Notes under the pieces: generated by a model | Database searches by the model: none | Seen by the model: only the letters and a program-made list of their open reading frames with translations | Told to the model about the DNA's origin: nothing | Part shown: positions 36,174 through 48,216 of the stretch, piece after piece | Layout: every line of letters starts with the position of its first letter | How positions within the stretch are numbered: position 1 is the stretch's first letter | Made by a program: the position numbers and the translations under genes | DNA from: Plasmopara viticola | Lineage: Eukaryota > Oomycota > Peronosporomycetes > Peronosporales > Peronosporaceae | Assembly: GCA_001695595.3 (NCBI GenBank) | Contig: MBPM02000068.1 | Coordinates: 372,001 to 436,000, forward strand | DNA: 64,000 bases | Reading direction: 5' to 3'

Positions 36174-36416
36174 AGCATTGACTAAAAGATCATAGTTTAC
36201 AACTTGCTTATAACGTATTGCCTTTGAGGTTAAGCTCTAGAATTGTTGGTTTGGCTGTATATTTAGAGCATACTAATTGTGGCACGCCTGTTGACTCAAT
36301 CGGCTGAAACGCAATAAAGTTGGGGCTTGCGACGTAATTTCCTAGTTGGCCTTGCGCATGTGCCAACTGGTTAATCTTTAAAGTATATATCTGGTCCAAA
36401 AGCTCGCGCTGTTCCG
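36174..36416. other. intergenic, possible channel promoter
   Basis: A short spacer lies between the LEA-like gene and the channel. A minus-strand ORF (36208-36399) is present but has no supporting feature. Confidence 0.3.
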
Positions 36417-39400
36417 ATGAGAGGCATCATACACGCAAGTCGCAAGTGGAAGCGGCCAATGGTGCGAGATTTGCTGCGGCGGTTTTCCAAACGAATGCGA
36501 AGAGCTATTAAGCGACGAATGAAGGGAGAAAGTAGACGACAATGGATTGAGAGGAATTTACACGATTCCGAAGTTGGGATTATGCTTGATGTAGTTCATT
36601 GTCTAGTAAGGTAAGTCGTGTCGATGACGGACGGTGCGTATAATGCTAACTTAGTGTCCTGTAGCATGGTAATGGTCATTTCCATGATCAAGCTGAATTG
36701 GAGACACCCCGTTACAGAGTTCGGCAGCAACTGTCTCGCAATCGACACGGTGAACCTGTTAGTCACTGTCGCGGACCTCGGGTTAAGGTATGCGTGTGTG
36801 ATCGAAGCTCGATGTGTCTTTTTGCGTCTTACTTGTTCGTTGATACTAGACTTTATTCAGCAAGCAATCGTAAAAGCTTCTTGTTGCACTGGCTATCAGT
36901 CATAGAGATGACTTGCGTGCTCCCTTTCTTGGTGGAAATTACTACCAGTGCAACTGCTCCAATGTCAAGTACCTATACATTTCGTTTGCTCATGATGTTA
37001 CGGATTATGAGATTACTGCAATTTTACCGTCTGTTACGACTCGCTAAGAGTGCAAAACTTCGGCAAGGTCTGTTGATCTGTTTAACCACTCTATGTATTA
37101 TCTTGTGCGCGGCAACTTTTATGCAGGTAGCGTCGAATTTGTATTATATGTAGCCTTCATGTTAGACGAACGACTCAAGTTGGAAAGTTTTGTTAGACTA
37201 TCGAGTATTGCGATCCGATGTACAAAGAGACGCAAGTTTTGGGCGAAAATTGTCAAGATATGACCTTCCTTGACGCCATTTACTTTGTTTGCATCACGAT
37301 TGCCACAGTCGGGTACGAATCTTCGTTTTGGTTCTCCTTTCACCCAACTCTTATCGGTTTTGTTTGTTTAAGATTTGGAGATGTGGCACCGAAAACAAAT
37401 TTAGGCAAAGCTTTTGATGTGGGGCTCATTTTTTTTGCAGGCGGATTGATCCCACTTCAAATTAGCGGCTATTCAGACATACTCAGTCGAGAGGTGATTA
37501 ATTTGATTTTTCAACACATTAGTGCATCTAGGTGATCACTGACGATTTCTTGTGGCAGACAGCATTTGATAAAAAGTATCAACCTGATAAAAGCACACAA
37601 CACGTTTTGCTATGTGGTGAGGTGGAGAACGGAGCCTTGCTCTTCTTCTTGCACAATTGGCTGCACAAAGAAGAAGAGCGTCGAACACGGCGAAAAGTTG
37701 TGATTCTAGCCCCAAACTTACCATCCAATGATCTGCGACGAGTGCTGCTCCATCCGGATTACGAGCAGCGAGTAATCTATCTCCAAGGTTCAGCTATGGT
37801 TGCAGGAGACCTTCAGCGCGCAGCGGCCCCAACAGCTGAATTTTGCTTTGTCATGGTTAAAAAACACAGCGGGACACTCGATCAAAACGATACAGCTGCC
37901 AATTTGATTACGTGCTCCGTGCGCAAGAACAACCGGCATGGTACGAAATATATACAACTGACCATGTTTGCATTTTCAAACATTGGTCACTTTTATTTTC
38001 ATGAAGTGGTGAAATCTCATGCTTTTGTGAGCAGCACCTTTGCACGTTCAGGTCTCTAAATTCGATAACACCAGGCATTTTCACATCTCCGGAGCCACAG
38101 CGGTGATTTGTCTCGAGCAGCTAAAGCTAGCCTTTTTTGGCAAGTGCCTATGGATTCGAGGATTGAATCCATTTCTTGGAAATCTCATTCAAAAATATTC
38201 TCATATTGAAGAGTGCAGGTACGGTTATTGCCCAAACCTTTTGGTCAAGTGATTAACAATCATGTGCGTCTGCGTTAAATTGAAGAGGGTACTGGCTTTC
38301 GGACTATCTCTTGGGGTGTGAGCAAAGGATTTGTGAAGGCGTTCTCCCTTCATTTCTTTTGACTATGGTCTCCTACCGCGCCCTGGCCGTGCTCTTTTAT
38401 CGCGAATTCGGCGTTCCAGTGGTGGGTGTGCGAACCGTAGAAGACACAGCAACCATTTACCCAGTGAATGAGCAGCTGTCGGGAGCCGATTTTCGAAGTG
38501 TTTTTTTTATTGGCCGTGGTAACGATGTCGCTTCGAAACTTGAGAAATTGACCCCGGCTGTTTTCGCTCGCCATCCTGATATTGCACCATCCATGGGGAT
38601 GGATGACAACCGTAATTCTCGATCAGTGGCAACGATACTTTCGGCCGCTATTGAAAACAAAAGGGCCTTTGGACGTCGTGTATCAATTGGCTTTGGCCGT
38701 GATCATCGCGCTAGCACATCGCTTGAGAAGGTACTTGTACGCACGAATACAACAAGAATGTCTGGTAAAAGTTTTCTTGAAAGAGTCTTTACCAGTCGAC
38801 CACTTGACAAGATCTCACCTGTAGACAGAGGAGAAGATGAAACAGGCGTGCCAGAAAATGTTGGTGAGGATGATACAATCTCAAACTTACCACCGGGGAA
38901 AAGCATAGACGGTCGACAAATTATCAATTTGCCTTCAGCCACAGCTAGTGTACCGAAGCACATATCGCTGAACCCAGTCATTCCCCTTGTTGCTTTGACC
39001 CATGCTAAGCTTGTAGAAAGTGCCACCCCATCTCGTAGTGAGCCTAGAGACGCTGTTCTTAGACCTGATTTTAGCGATATTTTGTCAAGTGCTAGAAGTG
39101 CAAAACATGCCAGGAGTACCAGAGAACGAACAACGCAAGGTAATGGTGCTAAACACAAATCTTCAAGCGAGAAATACTTGTGTGATCAATCGAGCAAACT
39201 TTCACCAGACTCAACTCAAGGGTCTAGTGCTGAAAACTTGATTGTGCGAGAAAATGAACAGAATGAAGAGATTTCTTCGACTGCGCACACTCCCTTCGAT
39301 ACACTATTAGCACCAAAAGTTGCAGAACAATTAACGGAAGAAGAAGACGGAGATCATGCTTCAAATTGGGAACCTGCTCCTCTTGTACGACCATCCTTCG

Positions 39401-40472
39401 CAAACGGTGGAAATTTACGAGCGCGCGTCCGTCAAATGTCGCTTTGTTTTCGGCGTGACGCACCGCCGACAACCATGAGCGACCACTACGTTGTATGCGG
39501 GATCCCCAGCAACTACGAGGACTTTCTCGCTAACCTCAGCGATTTAAACGAAGAAATCACTGGTGTGATTTTCATTACACAGCGGACGTTGCTAGAGAAG
39601 GACTTTAGAGCGCACCAGCTTCATGAGCGCTTGTACTTCGTGCATGGATCACCGCTTAGTATGCACATCTTTCACACAGCTCGAATGCTGCACGCGCGAA
39701 GTATTTTGATCATGTCATATTGCGGAATGGAGAACAACAGCAGCATGGATGTGGAAAATGACCACGAAAATGCGGATGAGAACATGGCAGACGTCGACGC
39801 CATCACGACGCACCGATTTATCAGTGAAGCGCTGCAGAACGAGGCGTCGAGATTGCTACTTAATCGCACGGATGATACGAGACCAACGCCTTTTATCGTC
39901 GCTGAAATGATCCGTCCTAGTAACGTCAAGTTTCTCATTGACCGAAATGGGTCTTTGTTCGACGCAAAGGCAGCAGCGAACGAGCCACGCCAACGTGAGT
40001 TGTTGAAGGACGTCAAACTTTTAGACAGCTCGTTCCTTAGCCCACTATACGCGTCTGGCCACATTTACTTTTCAAATGTGATGGATGCTCTCATGGGGTC
40101 ATGTGCAAACCAACAACTCATGATTGAAATGGTGACACAACTTGTGATCAGTGGAAACATGAGTATGAAGATGCCAAACCGGGTACAGAGATCACGGCAT
40201 CGCTTATCCCAGATCCCCGCTCCAGAAAGGTACCATTTCCGCCCATATGCGCTGCTTGTAGAAGGGTTGCTTCAAAATGAGGTGAATGCAGTTTAACTTG
40301 CTCACTTGCCTGATTTCTTGTTTCACTTACTGATTGCTATTACATCTAGGATATCATGACGCTGGGAATTTATCGAAGTGCCAGCACCTCATTTTCTCCA
40401 CAGCATGTACTTACAAATCCACCAGGTGATGAGCTTGTCTCCCCGCAAGACTTGCTTTTCGTTATAAAATGA
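36417..40472 (+). CDS. BK-type (Slo-like) calcium-gated potassium channel
   Basis: Nine exons (36417-36610, 36665-36787, 36865-37126, 37197-37312, 37373-37493, 37559-38005, 38052-38218, 38286-40281, 40350-40472) join in frame to 1182 residues. Helices S1 to S4 lie within residues 50-170, with an Arg-spaced S4 (RIMRLLQFYRLLRLAKS). The pore filter TVGFGD (about 230-235) is split by the intron after TVG. RCK1 begins near 283 (HVLLCGEV) and RCK2 near 873 (HYVVCGIPSNYEDFL). They are joined by an unusually long, Ser/Glu-rich linker of about 300 residues. The last exon completes the family's C-terminal strand (LGIYR...YV-like VLTNPP...LLFVIK). Such channels conduct K+ out of the cell when voltage and cytosolic Ca2+ rise. 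The 38005/38052 junction is the least certain. I saw no RKR-type Ca-bowl run of aspartates. The 5' end may include another exon. Confidence 0.85.
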
Positions 40473-40577
40473 ACACGATTCGTGAGTGGAATTGGCCTTC
40501 TCAATATCGCCACCAAATAAAGTATGGCTGTACAGTGAAATTAGAAGAAAATGGCATCGGCAATTTCCACGGCATGG

Positions 40578-42306
40578 CTAAAGCGTTATAAAGCAACACT
40601 CCTGACGATCTACAGCAACTAAAGCGTCACCAGACGGTGCCCATTGAATACCTAGTGCTTGAAATGAATCTTCCATTGATTAAAAGTGGCAATGAGCTTC
40701 CAAAGTCAGTAACACACATTTGTTGCAATAACGACGTACCCGATGGTATGTCGGCCCAAGAAACGCCTTCGATAGTCCAAAGATAAACACGACTCTTTCC
40801 AGATGTAATGGCAAGACGCGTACGGACGGGATCCCATCGCAAGCTACGGATTGACTGGAGCAGCGACACAACTGAGTGCAACTGTAGAGTCTCTGTGCGC
40901 CAAATCCACACATTGTATGGCATTTGGTCGCACTTGGTCGCAAGAAATGCAGAGTCGGCGCTCCAAACAACTCGACTTATACCCATTTTGGGATGTTTTG
41001 ATCTGCGAACCATGGCATCGTGTAGCGTTAGTATGTCGACGCCAGCGTAGTCAATATCTTTAAGTGTACGTACAACGTATTAGAATCTATTGTACGAACA
41101 GAGAATGGTGGCTCCCGGGTCACAAAGCAAATGTCACGAGATTTGCTGCTGCCGGCAGCCTCAGCGGCCGCGGATGCAGCCCGCAGCGAGTTTGATGGCA
41201 ATGACGAATTCCGTTGTGGCACCGCAACGCGCTTCCCTTGCGGCCGATCCATGACTTTAACATCCACGAAAGTCTCTTCGTACTCGATCTGCGTGGCAAG
41301 CAAATTGGCGACACTTGTAAACTAAATTAGCTTCATCCTTACCGCTGCCTGGTTCGCATGAGATCTCGTGACGGCAATACTTTCGTGATCAAAGTCCGCA
41401 ACGGGCTTCCAGTTAACATGACTCAGTACTCGCAGGTGATTATCGAAACTTCCAAGCGCAAGGAATTGGCCTGACGCCGACCACGCCATGCTCTTCAACC
41501 CCAAAGCATTTTCATAAGCCTACAAGGCCGATAAATGTACTTCAATACGAATCTTTCATGAGGCAAGTTAATTTGCGGCTCTACTGGTACCTGGTACTTG
41601 GCTAACAGCGATCCATCGGGCGAATAGATTAAAAGTCTGAACTCTAAGTCGGAATCTCGCACAGCGATTGTTCTGCAATAAATACTCAAAGTCAACACAT
41701 TCCTTTGCTTTCGCCTTGATGAACGTACGCATCATCGGATGACCAGGCAATTTCGATGCAGTCGTAGCTTTCTGTGGCGAAATGAACTGTGAGCTCCCAG
41801 CACTCACAGCTGTAAATGCCTATAAAATCCTTGCAGTCATGACGCTCTACTATTGCTAGAAACAATCCATTTTTTGAGAAGGAGAGGCCATCGACCGCCA
41901 ATTTCGGATTGCGGATAGAGCAGCGGGCTGTCGGATCTTCAAGGGACCATACAGTCGCATGAAGTTGAAAGTCGGACACCGTCACAACATGGCGCGCGTC
42001 AGGAGTCCATTCCACGTGGACTAGTCCAGCGACACCTTCTGAAATCTTGCAAGTCCAGGATGTGTCGTGCACGGACCAGAGTTGCACCACAGCCCGCTTG
42101 AATGAACCCGTCAACACGAGATGCGAGTCTTGGGACCATGCGAGCGTCTGTATCTCCTCCATTGTCGAGTAGCGTTGCACGATTTGCAATGAGCGAGCAT
42201 CGCGAATGATCAAAGCGTTGCCGCTCGCAATTGCCAAGTACAGGCTGCACGGAGACCAGCGCACTAGCCCGTGCGACACTCGCATGGCCGATGACACATT
42301 TACCAT
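40578..42306 (-). CDS. WRAP73-like WD-repeat centrosome protein
   Basis: Six exons (41729-42306, 41591-41672, 41343-41519, 41074-41288, 40740-41002, 40578-40669) give 468 residues. The start MVNVSSAMRVSHGLVRWSP aligns with the first strand of WRAP73, which is why I prefer it to the non-ATG extensions upstream. WD-like blades contain EIQTLAWSQDSHLVL, VQLWSVHDTSW, HATVWSLED, LIYSPDG, KSMAWSASGQFLALGS, HPKMGISRVVWSADSAFLA, YNVWIWR, RSLRWDPVRTRLAI and, last, FQALGIQWAPSGDAL. Animal WRAP73 sits at the centrosome with SSX2IP and anchors spindle microtubules; in flagellated organisms it also serves basal bodies. This role fits an oomycete with zoospores but is inference. The gene ends 105 bp from the convergent channel gene and starts 86 bp from the divergent NAM/Myb-like gene. 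Confidence 0.85.
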
Positions 42307-42392
42307 TGTGGCAACGTGGAAATGACCGATGTAGTCCACACAGGAGGTAATTTGTACGTTGTATCGACCCAATCTTCAATTTACAGTAGGAA
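42307..42392. promoter_or_regulatory. bidirectional promoter, WRAP73 / NAM-Myb-like
   Basis: Only 86 bases separate the start codons of two divergent genes, so both promoters must lie in or overlap this stretch and the 5' ends of the two genes. No clean core promoter match was found on either strand. Confidence 0.6.
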
Positions 42393-43190
42393 ATGGGTCA
42401 TGGGAAAAAGTGGAAGGAGATTGAGGACAAAGCTTTAGCTTCTGCGTACGCAGAGCTCACGTGTGCAGGAATTAAGAGTGGCGTGACTTTTTGGAAGGCA
42501 GTACGTGATCGAATTAAGGGAGTGAGGAGTGCGCGATCACAGCAAAACCGGTGGACCCTCATCGCGCAAGACATTAAGATCTTCATTGATTGTTTAGAGA
42601 CCGGAGCTGGCGGTGAGGAAGTAGGCAATGAAGCTTTAGAAAAAGCAAAGTGTAAATTTCGGGTGCAAGAGGGTCGAGACTTTGAGTTTGTTGACTGTTG
42701 GAGGCTCGTGAGAAATTGCCCAAAGTTCAGCCCAGTCAAAGCGGTACCAATGTGCGAGACACCGGCTCTCAGCGGGCCTCTTTCTGCTGCTACTGAGACT
42801 AAGTCTCGTGTCTTTGCTGCGACTAGATCATTTCCTGAATCAAATAGAGCACCTAAAGCCACGACTGAGCTTCCTCATATTCTTACTACAACATCGTCCG
42901 CTGCCGCAACTGGTCATGATAAGAATACAGAGATGAAAAATGCGAGCAAAACAATAGCATTGCCGAAGCTTGAATCGACCTTTGTGCACCACCAGCTAAC
43001 GAGTGAAATGCGTCGAAAAAATGATTTGCAAGAGGACGAATTGGCCATGAAGTTATTTGGTGAGCCACGCGAGTCAAAGGAGTCGCAGAGTTTTTTTAAT
43101 TTGCTAAAGCGAAAGAAATTACTGCAGTTAGAACAAGATGTTTATGAACTAGAACAAGCTCAGCAGCGACGACGACAGCGCAGAAGCTAA
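42393..43190 (+). CDS. NAM/Myb-like (trihelix-type) DNA-binding protein
   Basis: A single exon of 265 residues. The N-terminal half has a Myb/SANT-like fold pattern: KKWKEIEDKALASAYAEL, then FWKAVRDRI, RSQQNRWTLIAQDIKIF, and FVDCWRLVRNCPKFSP. This arrangement (W.EIED...FW..V...R...RW..I.....CW.LV...PK) is typical of the NAM-associated proteins of plants and oomycetes. The middle is low-complexity Thr/Ser/Ala. The C-terminus is a basic, Gln-rich helix (ELEQAQQRRRQRR) and could be a coiled coil or nuclear signal. Target genes are unknown. The family is often expanded and can be transposon-derived in these organisms, but this copy is intact and next to a housekeeping gene. Confidence 0.7.
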   Translation: MGHGKKWKEIEDKALASAYAELTCAGIKSGVTFWKAVRDRIKGVRSARSQQNRWTLIAQDIKIFIDCLETGAGGEEVGNEALEKAKCKFRVQEGRDFEFVDCWRLVRNCPKFSPVKAVPMCETPALSGPLSAATETKSRVFAATRSFPESNRAPKATTELPHILTTTSSAAATGHDKNTEMKNASKTIALPKLESTFVHHQLTSEMRRKNDLQEDELAMKLFGEPRESKESQSFFNLLKRKKLLQLEQDVYELEQAQQRRRQRRS

Positions 43191-44890
43191 CAGAAAGCAA
43201 CGGCAAAGTGGAATTGAGTGGAAAAATGCAACTTGGTGGGCTACTCGCTCATTTTAATCCCCTAGTCAAGGTAGTCACATTTATTAGAATACGCTCTTGC
43301 AAGACGCTTATATAACAAGAGTACAATTTTTGATGTTCCAGTCATCGAAGCATCGCAATGAGCTGAAAAGCAATGACCAAGACAGCGTAGTCGAAGTCAG
43401 TGTTAAGGAGCAGATTATTTCGTAGACCGTTAATTCCTTCTGGTTAACTTACTGATCGCTATACTCGGTAATCCCAGTCCATTACTTGCATAGCTCTCAA
43501 ATCGCACCATGCTGTTCCCGGCTTTTAGAAGAAAGCTGTCTACTCTAAACGCTCATTATACATTTGCTTGCTTTTACTGCAAAGTCGTAAATGCAGCAAA
43601 TTACAGTAACACATTATATAATGTTGAGGTCAAAGTCCATATGACCAGTAAAAGTACAAAATAAATTTTGCAGACGCTCCACACAAGTGCAAGACATTAA
43701 TCAAAAGGTAGCCATCTCGCATTACTGAGTTACCTACCTTCTTCAACTACAAAGCGGAGGACAATTCGCTAAAAAGACCCGCAATTATCTTGTTGACGAC
43801 TCGTAATACTTAATGATAAAATGTACATTGTCATTCAGTGATGTTTTATTGATTGCTTTCAGCGTGCAGCACCAACAGGCTATCTTTGTTGTTACGCCGC
43901 GTGATCGATCAGTTGTGATCATTCGCATTCGTTTTTATTTATCAAAGAGTGGAGATTAAAAGCCCTTTCTCTTTCTAGTTACAGCATCTACCGATACATT
44001 TATCTACACTTTAAGCGGTGCAATGTTATGATAGGTTCCCGAACGTTGTACGGTGTCCACCGTGCCGTAGCACTCGTGACGTATATTCCCTATAAAAGGC
44101 AGGTAAGATCACCCAGTTTCTGGCCAAATAGGTAGTAGGATATATAGATTGCAAATTGAAGACTGGTTTATCCGGTAGAGAATTTCTTACCTCTAATTCC
44201 AGAAAACTATGAGAGACCTAAAGTCATCTCGTTGGCTACCGCAAAATAAGCGTCAAATTTCTCCCCTTCGACTGGGCAATTATGTATAAGAACCTTCGAT
44301 AAATGGTGACCAAGGGACTAAATTTTTAATGCCGCTGGTTTAGGGCCGTGCCAATTTTCGTCAAAAGGTCTTAAAACAAGTTGTCGTCCTTGACGTGTCA
44401 ATTTACTCTTTTAAAAGCGAGTCAGATGAGAAGCCCGGTATCAGCTGGCCGATCAAGATTATGGCGTCGTTTAACACGCTCGTTTTCATTCTCCAGACAA
44501 GGGCTTTTCATAGGGCATCCTCCTTTCCATGATATTACGTTTCTCATTTTAGTGTAATTAAAGTCAGTTCCAAAAGAAAACCTGCTAACGATACTTTTTA
44601 CCAAAACTGGTGGAAAAGGTCGAGCTCAACAAAATCTGTAAGTAAAGCAATTGTCAGCACGGTACGTTTTTGATAGGCTTGCACGGCTTGCAATGTCATG
44701 CGATTCTCGCAGGAAGGCAATGGATTAAACTTCGATCAAACACAGAACAGTTCAGATTCAGAATAAACTCCTAGTTGCCTACAGTTTTTAATTATTAGGG
44801 CAAGGCGATTTGGCTTGCGGGCTTGTAACCTAATTTAACCTAAAGGAAGATCCGAAAATGCCAACGCACTATCAATTAATTGACGAATTC
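43191..44890. other. intergenic, no gene seen
   Basis: The stretch holds only short ORFs (for example 44422-44604 minus). It is AT-rich and includes no recognisable repeat, RNA gene or transposon motif. It separates the NAM/Myb-like gene from LEA-like member 3. Confidence 0.4.
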
Positions 44891-46238
44891 CTATTCCATC
44901 GCATGATTGGCTTTGCTCTTGATCGAGTCCGTTGCTTTCCCAGCATTATCCTCGATCGTCTTTTTTGTGTCTCCCATCTTTTCTTTGGTCTTGTTAGTCG
45001 CTTCACCAGCCGCGTCCTTTGTCTGATGTGCCTTGTCTTTCGCGAAGTCGGTCACTTCACCGGCTCTTTGTCGAGCGGCTCCAGTTTTCTCTTTTGCCAT
45101 CTCCGTCCCTTGGCCAGCTTTGCTTTTTGCCATTTCTGACAAGTCGCTAGCCTTGTCTCGTGCCGCTCCAGTTTTCTCTTTCGCCATTTTGGTAGCCTGG
45201 CTAGCCCTGTCCTTTGTCATTCCCTTCGCGTCACCAGCCTTGTCCTTCAATTGATCGGCTTTTTCTTTTGCCACGTCTTTCAATTCCCCAGCCTTCTCTT
45301 CGGTCTTCTCCGTAGCCATGCCAATCGCCTCCTTGCCCTTCTCGGCTGCGTTAGTAAAGGTCTGCTGTACCTCATTTTTCTTGGCAACGGCTGCTCCTAT
45401 AACAGTTGAGCCCTTCGCCTCAACGCTTTGGGCTGTTTCTGAATTCTGAGCCGCCAGCTTAGCGTTCTGTAGCGTCTCGGAAATATAGTTCACACTTTCA
45501 GTCACAATGTCCACAGTCGTTGCAGTTAATTTACAACCAAGGCCACCCGTAATGGTCGAGTCAACTTTGACTGCCGCAGCCGTCACACCCAAGCGGGCGT
45601 CCAAGTCGCGAACCTTTTGGACGACTCCTTCCGCCACGCTGCACACTCCCAGCTTCTCGTCGCCAAACTCGGCGGCACGTACTGCCTCACCCACGACCAC
45701 TTGGGCACCATAAGTAGCTTGGCCAGCCATATTGCCAATAGCGTCGCGCAACCTTGTCAATTGTTCATTCGCCGTCTCCACGGCGTCAGTGGCATGTTGA
45801 CGACCACTATTGACAAAGTGCTGCAACGATTCTAGCCCATGCTGGCCACGCGAGCCCCCATACTTATCGTCGTAAGCAATCGCTTCCTTTTGCAGAGTGT
45901 CTAGAGAATCACGAATGGCGTGCATCCCATCCAACGCCACTGGAACTGATCGCTCGGACAAATCCTGACCCTGGGTCTTCAACTTCTGCGTGGCTGAACG
46001 CGAAGCGTCGAGCGCCGACTTCAGATACTCACCAGCTGGCTCAAAGCCTTCGTGATTATTCCCATATTCCTCAACACGCTTAGTTAACTGGAAGCGTTAC
46101 ATTTAATTAGCAAAACCTTTCATCACAATTGTATATCTGTTGAGAATAACGCACCTCCGTCAGATAGGAATCAGCTTTCTGCGTCGTGAGATGAATTTGC
46201 TCTCTGGCACGATCAATGTCTTGCTGATGGGCGCTCAT
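44891..46238 (-). CDS. LEA/amphipathic-repeat protein (family member 3)
   Basis: Exons 46155-46238 and 44891-46087, joined by a 67-nt intron, encode 426 residues. It is the closest relative of member 1: the two share SERSVPVALDG, LRDAIGNMAGQA, EAVRAAEFGDEKLGV and VQKVRDLDARLGVTAAA in order, plus the same intron position and core promoter. The repeat array (about residues 290-420) uses AKEKTGAARDKAS and MAKSKAGQGTEM units, fewer than in member 1. An ATG further upstream at 46343 is in frame, but the ATG at 46238 matches member 1. No signal peptide or membrane segment is seen. Likely LEA-like or lipid-droplet-associated (inference). Confidence 0.85.
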
Positions 46239-46278
46239 ATTGCTCGGTGTGTTCTTAAGTGTTGCTTGTGGCTGAAGC

Positions 46279-46294
46279 GGTAAATCGCACAATG
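46279..46294 (-). promoter_or_regulatory. oomycete core promoter (Inr+FPR-like)
   Basis: The minus strand carries CATTGTGCGATTTACC, identical to the block before member 1, 41 nt upstream of the start codon at 46238. A second shared block, GGTCGTCTGCA, lies a little further upstream in both genes. Confidence 0.7.
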
Positions 46295-48147
46295 AAAATG
46301 ATTTAAATGCAGACGACCAAAGCGCACCGTTAAGTTTGACCACGATTTTTCAGCATGCACCTTGTCCCAAGAAGTGATGGGTGGGTCCGATTGACGAATA
46401 GATGATGACAACGGCCATCTTCCCTGCGAACGGGTGCGGAGGCCTACTATAAAGTCGGATAAAAGCTTTTGCTCTGTAAGAGAACTCTACATTGCAAGTT
46501 GAAGCCATTAAAATGTCGAAACCGAAAAAGTCTTTTCGACTGCTAGACTTAGTGGATTCGTCTAGATAGTCGAGCGTCCAAAGTATCTACTTGACGGCAA
46601 GGCTCAAGGAGTGCTTACGACTACTTACTACCTACAACAGTGTCGTCTTATGATGACTGCTTTGCAGCCTCAGGATCGCGACTTTAGACTTGTGTTCGTA
46701 GAGCTTTCATTCATGCTCTAGGAAAAGGTGGGAGAAGCCGGAACAAACTTTAACCGGTGATTAATTAATCTCAATCTGGCCGTTAGAAATGGAAAAGAAA
46801 AGTGATTACGTTTCGTACGTCTGCGTTTTGTTAATTGAAGAGAGCAATTCATCATTTTTGCTAGCAAACGCGACAATTTGATGTAGTTGGAAAATGGTTT
46901 TTAGGTCACAAAGTTGACGTCGTACTACGGGTCGTTCTTTGGTCTACTGTATTTGCTTGCATATATAAATTGGCGGCTCGATGCTGACACAAATGGGAAA
47001 ACCAAAATCACCGCGACCAAGAAAAGAAATTTTTAGCAAAGTCACCGTTCGAATGGACGTCATGTTCGTTGATCAAGCCGATAAATAAGCTTAAGCTTCA
47101 CACCCAGGTCGATTTTGACCGTGCGATAATTGAATCATCCCAATACCCAGTGCTCTCTATTAAAGTATCCAAACAGTCTATTTCAGTTGATCGCAATCAT
47201 TTGATGGCGTGTACGACGCCATCAACGGTTGACATAACGGGCCTAAGTCAACCAAGACTTGAAAAGAATTTCCGTACCATTCTCATGTGCGTGTACAGTC
47301 AACAGCCCATTGCTACTAGTTTATCATTCAAGAGCTGTCAAGCTTTCAGAGGCGAAAGTTTATCATGATGCGTATTAGCTACACATTTACTATGAAAACT
47401 GAGAGCTACCCTAGAAGGACATCCTTGCCTTTTTTGTGGCCAGCGTTTCTCTGGATCTTAAATCTACCAGTGACGTTAAAGTCCTTGGACGAGAGGGATG
47501 TCTACTTCGCCGGGCTTGGCACAACCTTTGTGATCTTTTTTAACGCAGCTAATTCTGATGTTGCTTTGATCGAGCAATACTTATGCTTGTTGGCACAACA
47601 TTCGAGTCAGCTGGCGTACATTAACCAATACTCTGGATAAAAAGCGGTAGTTTCTTATTTAATGATCGAACACCTTTAACTATGCGTCTAAAAATCCATC
47701 TTCCTGCTTGTCTTAAAGAAAATCTTGGACGGATGCAATCGCACTCTTTGCCATGTTAATTGCATTTGGCCGACTCTGTGCGAGGTCAGATAATTGTAAC
47801 CACAAGTAAAATGAGCTCACATTCAAGGTCAGAGATTAGAAAGTTTTCAGGTCCCACTACTCTGTGTTTTCTTCGTCTTAATTTAGTGAATCTCTAAATT
47901 ATTAAGCTAAGTGGGTATAAAGCATCTAGATGTGCGAATCGCATTATAAAGTGCTAACTTAATTATTGATAGCTTGTAAACCCACGATTGCATGCCTCAG
48001 CACACATTTCACGGCTCATTCTCTTTTTCTGACTGAATAATCTACCACTGAGGGTCTCAAAATAAGCCTTCGTGTTCATAAAGTACTGTGTACATTCACA
48101 CTGTTCTAAAACATCCTTGCTGTTTGCGTCACAGTCATGATGGCTGG

Positions 48148-48216
48148 AGCAGGTGCCAAGCGTGTAAGTGGCGCATACAAACCATAGATGTGCCACCTAC
48201 ACGATTGGCACCTGCT
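48148..48216. repeat. imperfect hairpin, 29-bp arms
   Basis: The left arm (48148-48176) begins AGCAGGTGCCAA and the right arm (48188-48216) is its reverse complement with three mismatches. The loop is 11 bases. It could be a very short foldback element, or a transcribed hairpin if the region is expressed. Confidence 0.75.

Noticed and set aside
39672..40064. 130-codon minus-strand ORF
   Set aside because: It lies antisense to the RCK2 domain of the channel and has no family match.
42398..42862. 154-codon minus-strand ORF
   Set aside because: It is a shadow of the NAM/Myb-like gene, which has the better domain match.
47963..48196. Cysteine-containing small ORF that could be a secreted protein
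   Set aside because: There is no signal peptide at its start and it overlaps the imperfect hairpin; no further support.
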